Assembly (NCBI GenBank): GCA_012515725.1
Contig: JAAYXU010000105.1
Span: forward strand, 1-12,556
DNA from: Clostridiales bacterium
GTDB taxonomy: Bacteria; Bacillota; Clostridia; Christensenellales; UMGS416
Reading direction: 5' to 3'
DNA: 12,556 nucleotides
Shown: in pieces, positions 1 to 7,030 of the stretch
Layout: each line of letters begins with the position of its first letter
Numbering within the stretch: the first letter of the stretch is position 1
The notes under the pieces: generated by a model
The model's input: the letters and a program-made list of their open reading frames with translations, nothing else
What the model was told of the DNA's origin: nothing
The model's database searches: none
Made by a program: the position numbers and the translations under genes

Positions 1-1
1 C

Positions 2-838
2 GTAGCAAGTATCCTCGAGCGGGGAACGGCAGGGCAGCCAATACACATTGGACTCAAGCGCGAACCATTGTCGTATTGCGCTTATTTGGCGCTGGCAGAT
101 ACGAATTCGGACTACACCGTTTCCTTTTTGGACGGATACGAGGAAATCATCACGGCATTGAAGGACGGGGCGATTGACGGTGCGCTGCTGCCCGCTCGCT
201 ATGTCGGAGAGTTGACTGAGGATGAATACACGGTGATTGCCGTCACGGCATATATGAGCCTTACAGCCATAGAAAACGGCGGCTCGATTACTTCCATATA
301 CGATCTCGACGACAAACCCATCGTCATACCGGATTCGGTTCAAAGCGCGCCGGAAATGCAGATGCTAAGCGTACTGCTTTCGCATGCGGGCATCTCCCCG
401 GATCTCACTTTTGAGCCCGAGGATACGGTGTGGCAAAGGGTACAGGACGGTAATTTTGAAATCATGATACTTCCAGCTGAGCAATGCGCGCCAGTACTTG
501 CGTACAGCGTCAAGTACCGGAGCTGTTTTAAACTTGCAAGCCAATGGAATGCGCTTATTGGCGCTCAGCCCCCGGCGGGCGGCTGTATCATCGTACGAAG
601 CGCATGTATCGAGGAGAAGCGGGATGCGATATACGATTTTTTGGCCGCGCTGGAGAACTCGATACGCTTTCTCACCACACATCGCAATAAATCCGCGACG
701 GCGATCGTGTTAAATGGCCTCGGCGATGATATCGACTACATTCGCGGTACAATCTCTCATTGCATGTTCGTATACCTCGATGGAGAATACATGGACGAAT
801 CGATCCGCCAGCTGTCTATGCTGACACAGATACAGTAA
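2..838 (+). CDS. ABC transporter substrate-binding protein (NMT1/TauA-SsuA type), 5' end cut by window edge
   Basis: The reading frame is open from base 2 to a TAA at 836-838, giving 278 visible residues; the true start and any lipoprotein signal lie outside the window. The TTG at 68 is probably internal, because recognisable sequence (VASILERGTAGQPIHIGLKR) already precedes it. The pattern fits the periplasmic-binding-protein type II fold of NMT1/SsuA-like proteins: a strand such as IHIGLKR, then a GYEEIITALKDGAIDGALLPARY segment typical of 'count the substrate-specificity lobe' (DGAIDGALLP), a hinge-like DLDDKPIVIPD segment, a second lobe (EIMILPAEQ), and a C-terminal helical tail. Such proteins capture a small solute outside the membrane and deliver it to an ABC permease. 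The substrate cannot be read from the sequence. One sampled line of the gene is about 47% GC, against about 68% in a sampled line of uvrA, so it may have a different history. No partner permease is visible; it may lie upstream. Confidence 0.7.
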   Translation, partial: VASILERGTAGQPIHIGLKREPLSYCAYLALADTNSDYTVSFLDGYEEIITALKDGAIDGALLPARYVGELTEDEYTVIAVTAYMSLTAIENGGSITSIYDLDDKPIVIPDSVQSAPEMQMLSVLLSHAGISPDLTFEPEDTVWQRVQDGNFEIMILPAEQCAPVLAYSVKYRSCFKLASQWNALIGAQPPAGGCIIVRSACIEEKRDAIYDFLAALENSIRFLTTHRNKSATAIVLNGLGDDIDYIRGTISHCMFVYLDGEYMDESIRQLSMLTQIQ

Positions 839-965
839 TCATCATTTATTGCCTATATGCTTTTCATATTCTACGCACATGCGTTTATGTAGCGGCCGTC
901 AGGCGATTCGGGGACGATCGACCCGCTCCCGCCGGTGGTAATAAATACTCATGGACAAATATTTA

Positions 966-979
966 CGAATATATGTTCT
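966..979 (+). promoter_or_regulatory. LexA/DinR (SOS) operator of uvrBA
   Basis: The sequence CGAATATATGTTCT matches the Gram-positive LexA box CGAAC-N4-GTTCG at 12 of 14 positions when compared with the common form CGAACATATGTTCG. It lies about 18 bases upstream of the -10 hexamer, so it covers the -35 position of the uvrB promoter, where repressor binding would block RNA polymerase. uvrB is a known SOS gene in Bacillus and relatives. Seen: the motif and its position. Inferred: DNA-damage induction of uvrB and uvrA. Confidence 0.72.
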
Positions 980-1002
980 TTTTTGCGCTGGTGTGTTATA
1001 AT
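973..1002 (+). promoter_or_regulatory. Extended -10 promoter of uvrBA
   Basis: A perfect TATAAT lies at 997-1002 and is preceded by TGT, giving the extended -10 form TGnTATAAT (994-1002). The -35 region (about 974-979) is a poor match to TTGACA, which is usual where an extended -10 compensates, and it is shared with the SOS box. Transcription would begin near 1009, leaving only about 20 bases before the uvrB ATG, with AGGAGGTG at 1017-1024 in between. Confidence 0.75.
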
Positions 1003-1029
1003 GAAATGATTGCACGAGGAGGTGAAACC

Positions 1030-2988
1030 ATGCCGCCATTCAGGATCCACTCACCCTACCGTCCAGCCGGAGACCAGCCCAAAGCCATCGATCAGCTGGT
1101 TCGCGGGCTTGAGGCCGGCATGCCCCGACAGGCGCTCATGGGTGTCACCGGCTCGGGAAAGACGTTTACGATGGCCGGAGTCATCGAGCGCACGCAGCGG
1201 CCCGCGCTGGTCATCGCGCACAACAAAACGCTGGCGGCGCAGCTGTGCAACGAACTGCGCGAGCTTTTTCCCGAGAACGCGGTCGAGTACTTCGTAAGCT
1301 ATTACGATTATTACCAACCCGAGGCCTATATTCCTGCCACCGACACATACATCGAGAAGGAGTCCGATATTAACGACGAAATCGATCGGATGCGCCACTC
1401 GGCCACCGCGTCGCTGCTGGAGCGCCGGGACGTTATCGTCGTCGCCAGCGTTTCATGCATCTATTCTCTGGGCGATCCCAAGGAGTATTTGGAGCTGGGC
1501 CTGTCGCTGCGCCCGGGCATGGCCCGGGACAGAGACGAGATCATCGCCCGGCTCGTCGATATGCAGTACGAGCGCAACGACGTGAACTTCGTGCGCGGCG
1601 CGTTCCGTGCGCGGGGCGACGTGCTGGAGATCTATCCGGCATCCTACACCGACCAGGCCATCCGGGTCGAGTTTTTCGGAGACGAGATAGAGCGGATCAG
1701 CCAGTTCGAGGTCGTGACCGGCCGCGCACAGCGCGTTTTCGACCATGTGATGATATTCCCGGCGTCGCATTACGCCGCGTCTCGTGAGAGGATAGAGCGG
1801 GCCATCCGTCAGATAGAGGCGGATCTGGCCGTGGAAACAGCCGCGTTCGAGTCTGAGGGAAAGCTGCTGGAAGCGCAGCGCCTCGCGCAGCGCACCCGCT
1901 ACGACATCGAAATGATGCGGGAGATCGGTTACTGCAGCGGAATCGAGAACTATTCGCGGTACTTTGACGGACGGGTTCCCGGACAGCCCTCCTACTCGCT
2001 TCTGGACTTCTTCCCGAAGGATTATCTCTTATTCATCGACGAATCGCATGTGACGGTCAGCCAGATACAGGCGATGTACGCCGGGGACCGCTCGCGCAAG
2101 GACATGCTGGTTCAGTTCGGGTTCCGCCTCAGGGCGGCATACGACAACCGGCCTCTCACTTTCGCGGAGTTTGAGGAGCGCATGGGCCAGACCATATATG
2201 TGAGCGCGACTCCCGGCCCATTTGAGCGCGGGTGCGCGGGCCAGATCGTCGAGCAGATCGTGCGACCCACGGGTCTTGTCGATCCACAGATCATCGTTCG
2301 TCCGGTGAGCGGACAGGTGGACGACCTGATCGGAGAGATACGACACGTGACCGAGCGCGGATTCCGGGTGTTGGTTACGACGCTTACCAAAAAAATGGCC
2401 GAGAGCCTGACCGACTATCTGGCAGAGCTTGCGATCCGCGTAAGGTATCTTCACTCCGATATCGACACGCTGGAGCGCATGGAGATACTGCGCGATCTGC
2501 GCGCCGGTGAATTCGATGTGCTGGTGGGTATCAACCTGCTGCGGGAGGGCCTGGATCTTCCCGAGGTGGCGCTGGTAGCCGTGCTGGACGCCGACAAGGA
2601 GGGATTCCTGCGCTCCGAGACGTCGCTCATACAGACTGTAGGCCGGGCCGCCCGCAATGTGGATGGCTACGTCATATTCTACGCCGATACCGTGACCCGG
2701 TCGATGCGCAGCGCGATCGACGAGACCAACCGCCGCCGGGCGCTACAGGAAGCCTACAACAAAGAGCACGGCATCACGCCCCGGTCGATACACAAGGCGG
2801 TGGGCGAGCTGCTTACGATCAGCAGAGCCGCCGAGGAAACAAAGCCCGTCCAGCCCAAGACCGAGTACCGGACGCTTGCCGACCGCATCGAGGCGCTCGA
2901 GCTGGAAATGAAGGAGGCGGCCGCCCGACTGGATTTCGAGCGCGCGGCCGTCATACGGGATGAAATAAAAAAACTGAACCAACAATAG
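1030..2988 (+). CDS. uvrB: UvrABC system protein B (excinuclease ABC subunit B)
   Basis: UvrB verifies DNA damage handed over by UvrA and then recruits the UvrC nuclease in nucleotide excision repair. The product is 652 residues, close to the family's usual 650-680. The ATG at 1030 is chosen because AGGAGGTG sits at 1017-1024 and the protein then starts with the conserved FRIHSPYRPAGDQPKAI stretch; the open frame reaching back to 760 runs through the promoter and is not coding. Visible motifs: Walker A GVTGSGKT (residues 38-45), the tyrosine-rich beta-hairpin around FVSYYDYYQPEAY (88-100) that locks onto damaged DNA, DEAD-like DESH (337-340), helicase motif VI QTVGRAARN (535-543), and a C-terminal UVR domain (about 615-650) that contacts UvrC. 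No key residue appears to be missing. It is followed after 22 bases by uvrA, so the two are probably cotranscribed from the SOS-regulated promoter upstream. Confidence 0.97.
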   Translation: MPPFRIHSPYRPAGDQPKAIDQLVRGLEAGMPRQALMGVTGSGKTFTMAGVIERTQRPALVIAHNKTLAAQLCNELRELFPENAVEYFVSYYDYYQPEAYIPATDTYIEKESDINDEIDRMRHSATASLLERRDVIVVASVSCIYSLGDPKEYLELGLSLRPGMARDRDEIIARLVDMQYERNDVNFVRGAFRARGDVLEIYPASYTDQAIRVEFFGDEIERISQFEVVTGRAQRVFDHVMIFPASHYAASRERIERAIRQIEADLAVETAAFESEGKLLEAQRLAQRTRYDIEMMREIGYCSGIENYSRYFDGRVPGQPSYSLLDFFPKDYLLFIDESHVTVSQIQAMYAGDRSRKDMLVQFGFRLRAAYDNRPLTFAEFEERMGQTIYVSATPGPFERGCAGQIVEQIVRPTGLVDPQIIVRPVSGQVDDLIGEIRHVTERGFRVLVTTLTKKMAESLTDYLAELAIRVRYLHSDIDTLERMEILRDLRAGEFDVLVGINLLREGLDLPEVALVAVLDADKEGFLRSETSLIQTVGRAARNVDGYVIFYADTVTRSMRSAIDETNRRRALQEAYNKEHGITPRSIHKAVGELLTISRAAEETKPVQPKTEYRTLADRIEALELEMKEAAARLDFERAAVIRDEIKKLNQQ

Positions 2989-3010
2989 CCGACGGAGGAC
3001 ATTTCGCACT

Positions 3011-4336
3011 ATGGAGTCAATTACCATCCGGGGGGCCCGTGAGCATAACCTGAAAAATATCGACGTAGCCATACCCCGCAACAAGCTGGTCGTCGTGACC
3101 GGACTGTCGGGTTCGGGCAAGTCGTCGCTTGCCTTTGATACGCTCTACGCCGAAGGCCAGCGCCGCTATATGGAGTCGCTGTCGTCCTATGCGCGGCAGT
3201 TCCTGGGGCAGATGGAGAAGCCCGACGTAGATATCATCGAAGGTCTGTCCCCGGCTATATCCATCGACCAGAAAGCCGCCAGCCACAACCCCCGCTCGAC
3301 GGTGGGCACTGTGACGGAAATATACGATTACCTGCGTCTCATGTACGCGCGCATCGGGGTGCCGCACTGCCCCCGCTGCGGACAGGTTATCAGGCAGCAG
3401 ACCGTCGACCAGATCGTGGACGCGGTGATGGCCTATCCCGATGGCACCCGCATTCATGTACTTGCGCCGGTGGTGCGCGGCCGCAAGGGCGAATATTCCC
3501 GCCAGCTCGAGCAGTACGCCCGGCAGGGCTACGCCCGTGTGCGGGTGGACGGCCAGATACTGGAGCTGTCGGAGCCCATCCGCCTCGACCGGAATAAAAA
3601 GCACACTATCGAGGTGCTCGTGGATCGGCTCATCGTGCGCGAAGGCCTCGGAAAAAGGCTGTCGGATTCGCTGGAGGTCGCGATGAAGCTCTCGGACGGG
3701 CTTGTCATAGTAGGCGTCGTGGACGGCGAGGAGTCGCTTTTCTCGGCAAACTACGCGTGCAGCCAGTGCGGCATCAGCATAGAGGAGCTGACCCCGCGCA
3801 TGTTCTCGTTCAACAGCCCATTTGGCGCGTGCCCTACCTGCTCGGGCCTGGGCATTATGCCCACGATGGACCCCGACCTCATCATTCCCGACAAGCGGCT
3901 GAGCCTGGCCGCGGGCGCGGTGCGCGCCGGGGGCTGGAGCAGCGAGGAGGGCAGCATCGCGCAGAACATATTTCGCGCGCTGGCCGCGCGATACGGGTTC
4001 AGCGTGAATACGCCTGTCGGGGATCTGCCCGAAGCAGCGCTCAACGTGCTTCTCTATGGAACCGGGAAGGAGCGCATCGACATTCCATACGAGCGCGAAT
4101 ACGGAAGTGGCACCTACAAGGCGACATTCGAGGGAATCATCCCAAGTCTGGAGCGGCGGCACAGGCAGACCCAGTCGGCGGGTATGCGCGAGTACTACGA
4201 GACGATGATGAGCTATAAACCCTGTCCCGACTGCCAAGGGCTTCGTCTCAAGCCCGAGGCGCGCGCGGTGACGGTGAACGGGCTGGCCATCAGAGCTTAC
4301 AGCCAAGTCAGTCGCCGAGGTGCGGGAGTTTCTTAA
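3011..4336 (+). CDS. uvrA: UvrABC system protein A, N-terminal part (frameshifted gene)
   Basis: UvrA is the dimeric DNA-damage sensor that loads UvrB. This frame encodes 441 residues of an approximately 940-residue protein. It contains the start of the first ATPase domain with Walker A GLSGSGKSS (31-39), the UvrB-binding region (roughly 130-245), and a zinc module with Cys250, 253, 274 and 277, whose 3-21-3 spacing matches the family. Also visible are a CPRCG pair (120-123) and CPDCQGLRLKPEA (405-417). Homology is clean up to Ile427 (NGLAI); residues 428-441 are unlike UvrA and end at a premature TAA (4334-4336), because the frame shifts here. The ATG at 3011 gives the conserved opening ITIRGAREHNLKNIDV. 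GGAGG at 2994-2998 precedes it by 12 bases, slightly long. It follows uvrB in an apparent operon. Alone, this piece lacks the first signature motif and Walker B and would not be a working ATPase. Confidence 0.93.
   Translation: MESITIRGAREHNLKNIDVAIPRNKLVVVTGLSGSGKSSLAFDTLYAEGQRRYMESLSSYARQFLGQMEKPDVDIIEGLSPAISIDQKAASHNPRSTVGTVTEIYDYLRLMYARIGVPHCPRCGQVIRQQTVDQIVDAVMAYPDGTRIHVLAPVVRGRKGEYSRQLEQYARQGYARVRVDGQILELSEPIRLDRNKKHTIEVLVDRLIVREGLGKRLSDSLEVAMKLSDGLVIVGVVDGEESLFSANYACSQCGISIEELTPRMFSFNSPFGACPTCSGLGIMPTMDPDLIIPDKRLSLAAGAVRAGGWSSEEGSIAQNIFRALAARYGFSVNTPVGDLPEAALNVLLYGTGKERIDIPYEREYGSGTYKATFEGIIPSLERRHRQTQSAGMREYYETMMSYKPCPDCQGLRLKPEARAVTVNGLAIRAYSQVSRRGAGVS
4289..4320 (+). other. uvrA: Frameshift junction within uvrA
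   Basis: The N-terminal frame is sensible through ATC (Ile) at 4289-4291. The family-like sequence resumes one base later in frame, with GAG at 4293, reading ELTAKSVAEVREFL. In UvrA proteins one residue normally lies between this Ile and Glu (as in NIAELT-type stretches), so loss of two bases explains the junction better than gain of one. Restoring two bases makes the whole gene 2820 bases, exactly 940 codons (939 residues), the expected UvrA length. There is no slippery run or obvious stimulatory structure that would suggest programmed frameshifting. It is either a sequencing/assembly error or a true recent mutation. Confidence 0.88.
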
Positions 4337-5828
4337 CGGACTCTCTCTGTCGGAAAAGGAGCGGATCATCGCCGATCAGATACTCAGAGAGCTCCGCTCC
4401 AGGCTGGGATTTCTGGCCGACGTGGGACTTGAATACCTGACGCTCAGCCGCGCGGCGAGCACACTCTCGGGCGGCGAGGCGCAGCGCATCCGGCTGGCTA
4501 CGCAGATCGGCTCCCGGCTCATGGGCGTGCTGTATATACTCGACGAGCCCAGCATCGGCCTGCACCAGCGAGACAACGCGAGGCTGCTAAATACGCTGCG
4601 TGAGCTACGCGATCTGGGCAATACTCTGATCGTCGTAGAACACGACGAGGAAACCATACGCAGCGCCGACTATATACTCGACTTCGGGCCGGGCCCCGGC
4701 ATACACGGCGGCCGCGTGGTGGCCGCCGGCACCGTGGACGAGATCATCGAAAACGGGAACTCTGTGACAGGCGCTTACCTGTCGGGCAGGCGCAGCATTC
4801 CGATCCCGGCGGCGCGGCGCAAACCGGGCGCGCGTCTGCTGACCGTGCGTGGAGCGGCTCAGAACAACCTCAAGAATATCGACGTGTCGTTCCCGATCGG
4901 TCTTTTCACATGCGTGACCGGCGTGTCGGGCAGTGGCAAAAGCTCGCTCGTCAACGAGATAGTGCAAAGGGCGCTGGCCCGAGACCTCAACCGCGCGCAT
5001 ACGACACCTGGTATCTACCGCTCGATCGAGGGCGCCGAGCACCTCGATAAAGTCATCGACATCGACCAGTCGCCAATCGGGCGGACACCCCGGTCGAACC
5101 CGGCGACCTATACCGGCGTATTCAATCTCATTCGTTCGCTGTACGCCAGCACTCCCGACGCGAAGATGCGCGGTTACTCGGCGGGAAGATTTAGCTTTAA
5201 CGTAAAGGGCGGGCGCTGCGAGGCCTGCGCGGGAGACGGCATCATACGCATCGAAATGCATTTCCTGTCCGACGTATACGTACCCTGTGAGGTGTGCGGC
5301 GGCCGCCGCTATAACAGGGAGACGCTGGAGGTGCGCTACCGCGGCCGCAATATATACGATGTGCTGGAAATGACCGTGGAGGAAGCGCTCGGTTTCTTCG
5401 AGAACATACCGGCAATACGTTCGCGGATACAGACGCTCTATGACGTGGGCCTTGGCTATATCAAGCTCGGGCAGCCATCGACCCAGCTCTCGGGCGGCGA
5501 AGCCCAGCGCATCAAGCTTGCCACCGAGCTCAGCAGGCGAAGCACCGGTAAAACGCTGTACATACTCGACGAGCCGACTACCGGGCTGCACATGGCCGAC
5601 GTGGAGCGGCTGGTTTCGATACTGCATCAGCTGGTGGACGCGGGCAATACCGTCGTCGTCATCGAGCACAATCTTGACGTCATTAAGACCGCCGATTATA
5701 TCATCGACCTGGGGCCCGAGGGAGGAGACCGCGGCGGCGAGCTCATCGCGCAGGGAACGCCCGAGCAGGTGGCGGAGGTATCGGACAGCTATACCGGACA
5801 ATTCCTGAAAAAAGCGCTGTGGAAATAG
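4320..5828 (+). CDS. uvrA: UvrABC system protein A, C-terminal part (frameshifted gene)
   Basis: This frame carries the remaining half of UvrA. GTG at 4320 is only the first possible start after the shift; there is no ribosome binding site before it, and coding homology already begins at about 4293, so it is best read as the continuation of the upstream part. Numbering from that GTG, it has ABC signature I LSGGEAQRIRL (49-59), Walker B I YILDEPSIGLHQRDN (72-86), and Walker A II GVSGSGKSS (201-209). The C-terminal zinc finger Cys300, 303, 323 and 326 is present, a site important for damage discrimination. Signature II LSGGEAQRIKL (390-400) and Walker B II YILDEPTTGLH (414-424) follow. All motifs look intact, so the gene was functional at least until very recently. 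The protein ends at a TAG at 5826-5828. Confidence 0.93.
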   Translation: MREFLNGLSLSEKERIIADQILRELRSRLGFLADVGLEYLTLSRAASTLSGGEAQRIRLATQIGSRLMGVLYILDEPSIGLHQRDNARLLNTLRELRDLGNTLIVVEHDEETIRSADYILDFGPGPGIHGGRVVAAGTVDEIIENGNSVTGAYLSGRRSIPIPAARRKPGARLLTVRGAAQNNLKNIDVSFPIGLFTCVTGVSGSGKSSLVNEIVQRALARDLNRAHTTPGIYRSIEGAEHLDKVIDIDQSPIGRTPRSNPATYTGVFNLIRSLYASTPDAKMRGYSAGRFSFNVKGGRCEACAGDGIIRIEMHFLSDVYVPCEVCGGRRYNRETLEVRYRGRNIYDVLEMTVEEALGFFENIPAIRSRIQTLYDVGLGYIKLGQPSTQLSGGEAQRIKLATELSRRSTGKTLYILDEPTTGLHMADVERLVSILHQLVDAGNTVVVIEHNLDVIKTADYIIDLGPEGGDRGGELIAQGTPEQVAEVSDSYTGQFLKKALWK

Positions 5829-5855
5829 CGGCAGTCGCGCAGGATTGAACCTTTG

Positions 5856-5885
5856 GGCCCGTACAAACCCGTCCGGGCCGGTTTG
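5856..5885 (+). terminator. Possible weak terminator hairpin after uvrA
   Basis: CAAACC (5864-5869) can pair with GGTTTG (5880-5885). An alternative, mutually exclusive helix is GGCCCG (5856-5861) with CGGGCC (5874-5879). Neither is followed by a proper T-run; the downstream bases are GCGCGTATCTTTG. It could slow or partly end uvrBA transcription, but readthrough into the next gene cannot be excluded. Confidence 0.3.
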
Positions 5886-5904
5886 CGCGTATCTTTGAAA
5901 ACAT

Positions 5905-5933
5905 TTGCATCGCTCGCGATCGCGTGGTATACT
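5905..5933 (+). promoter_or_regulatory. Sigma-A type promoter of the L,D-transpeptidase gene
   Basis: TATACT at 5928-5933 is preceded by TGG (extended -10, TGnTATACT). A TTGCAT -35 lies at 5905-5910 with 17-base spacing. Transcription would start near 5940, inside the open frame that begins at 5924. This argues for the downstream ATG at 6011 as the real start of the gene. Confidence 0.55.
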
Positions 5934-6010
5934 TCCTCTTGCGGCGGACTGGCTGTCGGCAGGGTGAGTCCGCCGCCGACGGTATGAAATGCGCTCTGGA
6001 TGGTGATCGG

Positions 6011-6979
6011 ATGAGAAACGGGACTCCACGCAATACGAAAGCACATCCCATCGCGGCGGCGGGAACCGTGCGGGCGCTTGCTTTGGCTCTGATAGCGGCG
6101 GCACTGCTGCTGCCGGGGTGCGAACCGGCATCCCCGCCCGCAGGCGCGACCGATGCGCCGGCCACCGGGGGAATGCTGACCGCGGCGGCTACGGCGACAG
6201 GCGCGCCGCAAACGCCTGCCCAGTCCCCGGCCAACGCTCTCACACCTACCCCTTCTCCTTCCACCCCCTCGCCCACCGAAACGCCCCGCCCGGCGGAGAC
6301 CTGCTACATACACGGCGACGGGGTGCGAATACGCGCACAGGCGGGAACTGACGCCGAGATTCTCTGCACGCTCCCGTACGGGACGCGGCTCAATCGGATC
6401 GAACGCGGACAGGAGTGGTCGAAAGTGCAGTATGGGGAAACGACGGGCTATATCCGAAACGACCTTTTGAGCGACACCGCTCCGCAGCCGCGTCCGACGC
6501 AAGCCGTGCAGCGCGTCGATAATCCGCGCATCGTCGTCCGCAAGTCCGAGCGGAAGCTCGAGCTTTGGGACGGCGATACGCTCGCGGGCCGTTACGCAGT
6601 AGGACTTGGATGGACCCCGGAGGGCCACAAGAAGGCCGAGGGAGACGGACGCACGCCCGAGGGCGAATACTATGTCTGTATGCGCAACTCGCACTCGAGC
6701 TTCTATCTGTCGCTGGGCGTTTCCTACCCGAATAAAGAGGACGCGCGGGCCGCGCTGGACGAGGGCCGCATCAGCCGGGATACGTACAATGAGATCGCCG
6801 CCGCCATAGACGGGGGCCGCCGTCCGCCGTGGAATACCTCGCTGGGCGGGGAAATCATGATCCACGGTCACGGCGGCGACAGGGACTGGACCGCGGGGTG
6901 CGTGGGGGTCGACGACGAGGTCATGGACATATTGTGGGACGCCTGCCCGCTTGGTACCCCGATTACGATACTGCCATAG
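6011..6979 (+). CDS. Lipoprotein with SH3 domain and YkuD-type L,D-transpeptidase domain
   Basis: L,D-transpeptidases of the YkuD fold use a cysteine to form or break peptide cross-links in peptidoglycan or attach proteins to it. From the ATG at 6011 the product is 322 residues: a basic N-terminus, hydrophobic stretch (21-34) and lipobox LPGC with Cys37, predicting a lipoprotein on the outer face of the membrane. A Pro/Thr/Ala-rich linker follows (38-97), then a bacterial SH3 domain (about 98-153, DGVRIRAQAGTDAEIL) and a YkuD domain (about 170-322). The active site is HGHGGDRDWTAGCVGV (285-300) with His285/His287 and Cys297. It differs from the usual SHGCIR and is closer to the YafK/DpaA branch, which can hydrolyse rather than make links. 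The start is supported by the signal peptide and by the promoter at 5905-5933; ATG 5984 and GTG 5924 are less likely. The ribosome binding site (GGTGAT) is weak. The TAG stop is followed by a strong hairpin. Confidence 0.88.
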   Translation: MRNGTPRNTKAHPIAAAGTVRALALALIAAALLLPGCEPASPPAGATDAPATGGMLTAAATATGAPQTPAQSPANALTPTPSPSTPSPTETPRPAETCYIHGDGVRIRAQAGTDAEILCTLPYGTRLNRIERGQEWSKVQYGETTGYIRNDLLSDTAPQPRPTQAVQRVDNPRIVVRKSERKLELWDGDTLAGRYAVGLGWTPEGHKKAEGDGRTPEGEYYVCMRNSHSSFYLSLGVSYPNKEDARAALDEGRISRDTYNEIAAAIDGGRRPPWNTSLGGEIMIHGHGGDRDWTAGCVGVDDEVMDILWDACPLGTPITILP

Positions 6980-6989
6980 CGCCATAAAT

Positions 6990-7019
6990 AAAGGGCGGAC
7001 CCATGAAGGCCCGCCCTTT
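6990..7019. terminator. Bidirectional intrinsic terminator between convergent genes
   Basis: AAAGGGCGG (6990-6998) pairs with CCGCCCTTT (7011-7019), a nine-base GC-rich stem; after one mismatch, CC (7000-7001) pairs with GG (7008-7009), leaving a six-base loop. T-rich bases flank it on both strands (TTTGTAT to the right on +, CTTTATTTATG on -). It sits 10 bases after the L,D-transpeptidase stop and 11 bases beyond the anti-sigma stop, so it can serve both convergent genes. Confidence 0.85.
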
Positions 7020-7030
7020 GTATATGCAGA

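Larger units (their letters stand above)
839..1029. other. Intergenic region between the binding-protein gene and uvrB
   Basis: This 191-base gap holds the uvrB control region at its right end (SOS box 966-979, -10 at 997-1002, ribosome binding site 1017-1024). Bases 902-933 can form an imperfect hairpin (GGCG with CGCC, inside it CGGG with CCCG, nine-base loop), but no T-run follows it, so it is at best a weak terminator for the upstream gene. I see no small gene here. The open frame continuing upstream of the uvrB ATG to 760 is incidental, since it passes through the promoter. Confidence 0.5.

Noticed and set aside
760..1029. Upstream extension of the uvrB frame
   Set aside because: It runs through the SOS box, the TATAAT and the ribosome binding site; the family N-terminus begins exactly at ATG 1030.
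4292..4336. Programmed ribosomal frameshift in uvrA
   Set aside because: No slippery heptamer, upstream Shine-Dalgarno-like stimulator or downstream structure is seen at the junction, and UvrA is not known to use recoding.
3017..4369. A 450-codon open frame antisense to uvrA
   Set aside because: It is the mirror of a GC-rich coding strand; the + strand encodes unmistakable UvrA and the antisense translation shows no family motif.
4605..6131. A 508-codon open frame antisense to the C-terminal half of uvrA
   Set aside because: Low-complexity Arg/Ala/His-rich translation without domains, opposite a clear gene; typical high-GC shadow.
5789..6985. A 398-codon open frame antisense to the L,D-transpeptidase gene
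   Set aside because: Opposite a gene with signal peptide, SH3 and YkuD motifs; its own product is Arg-rich and featureless.
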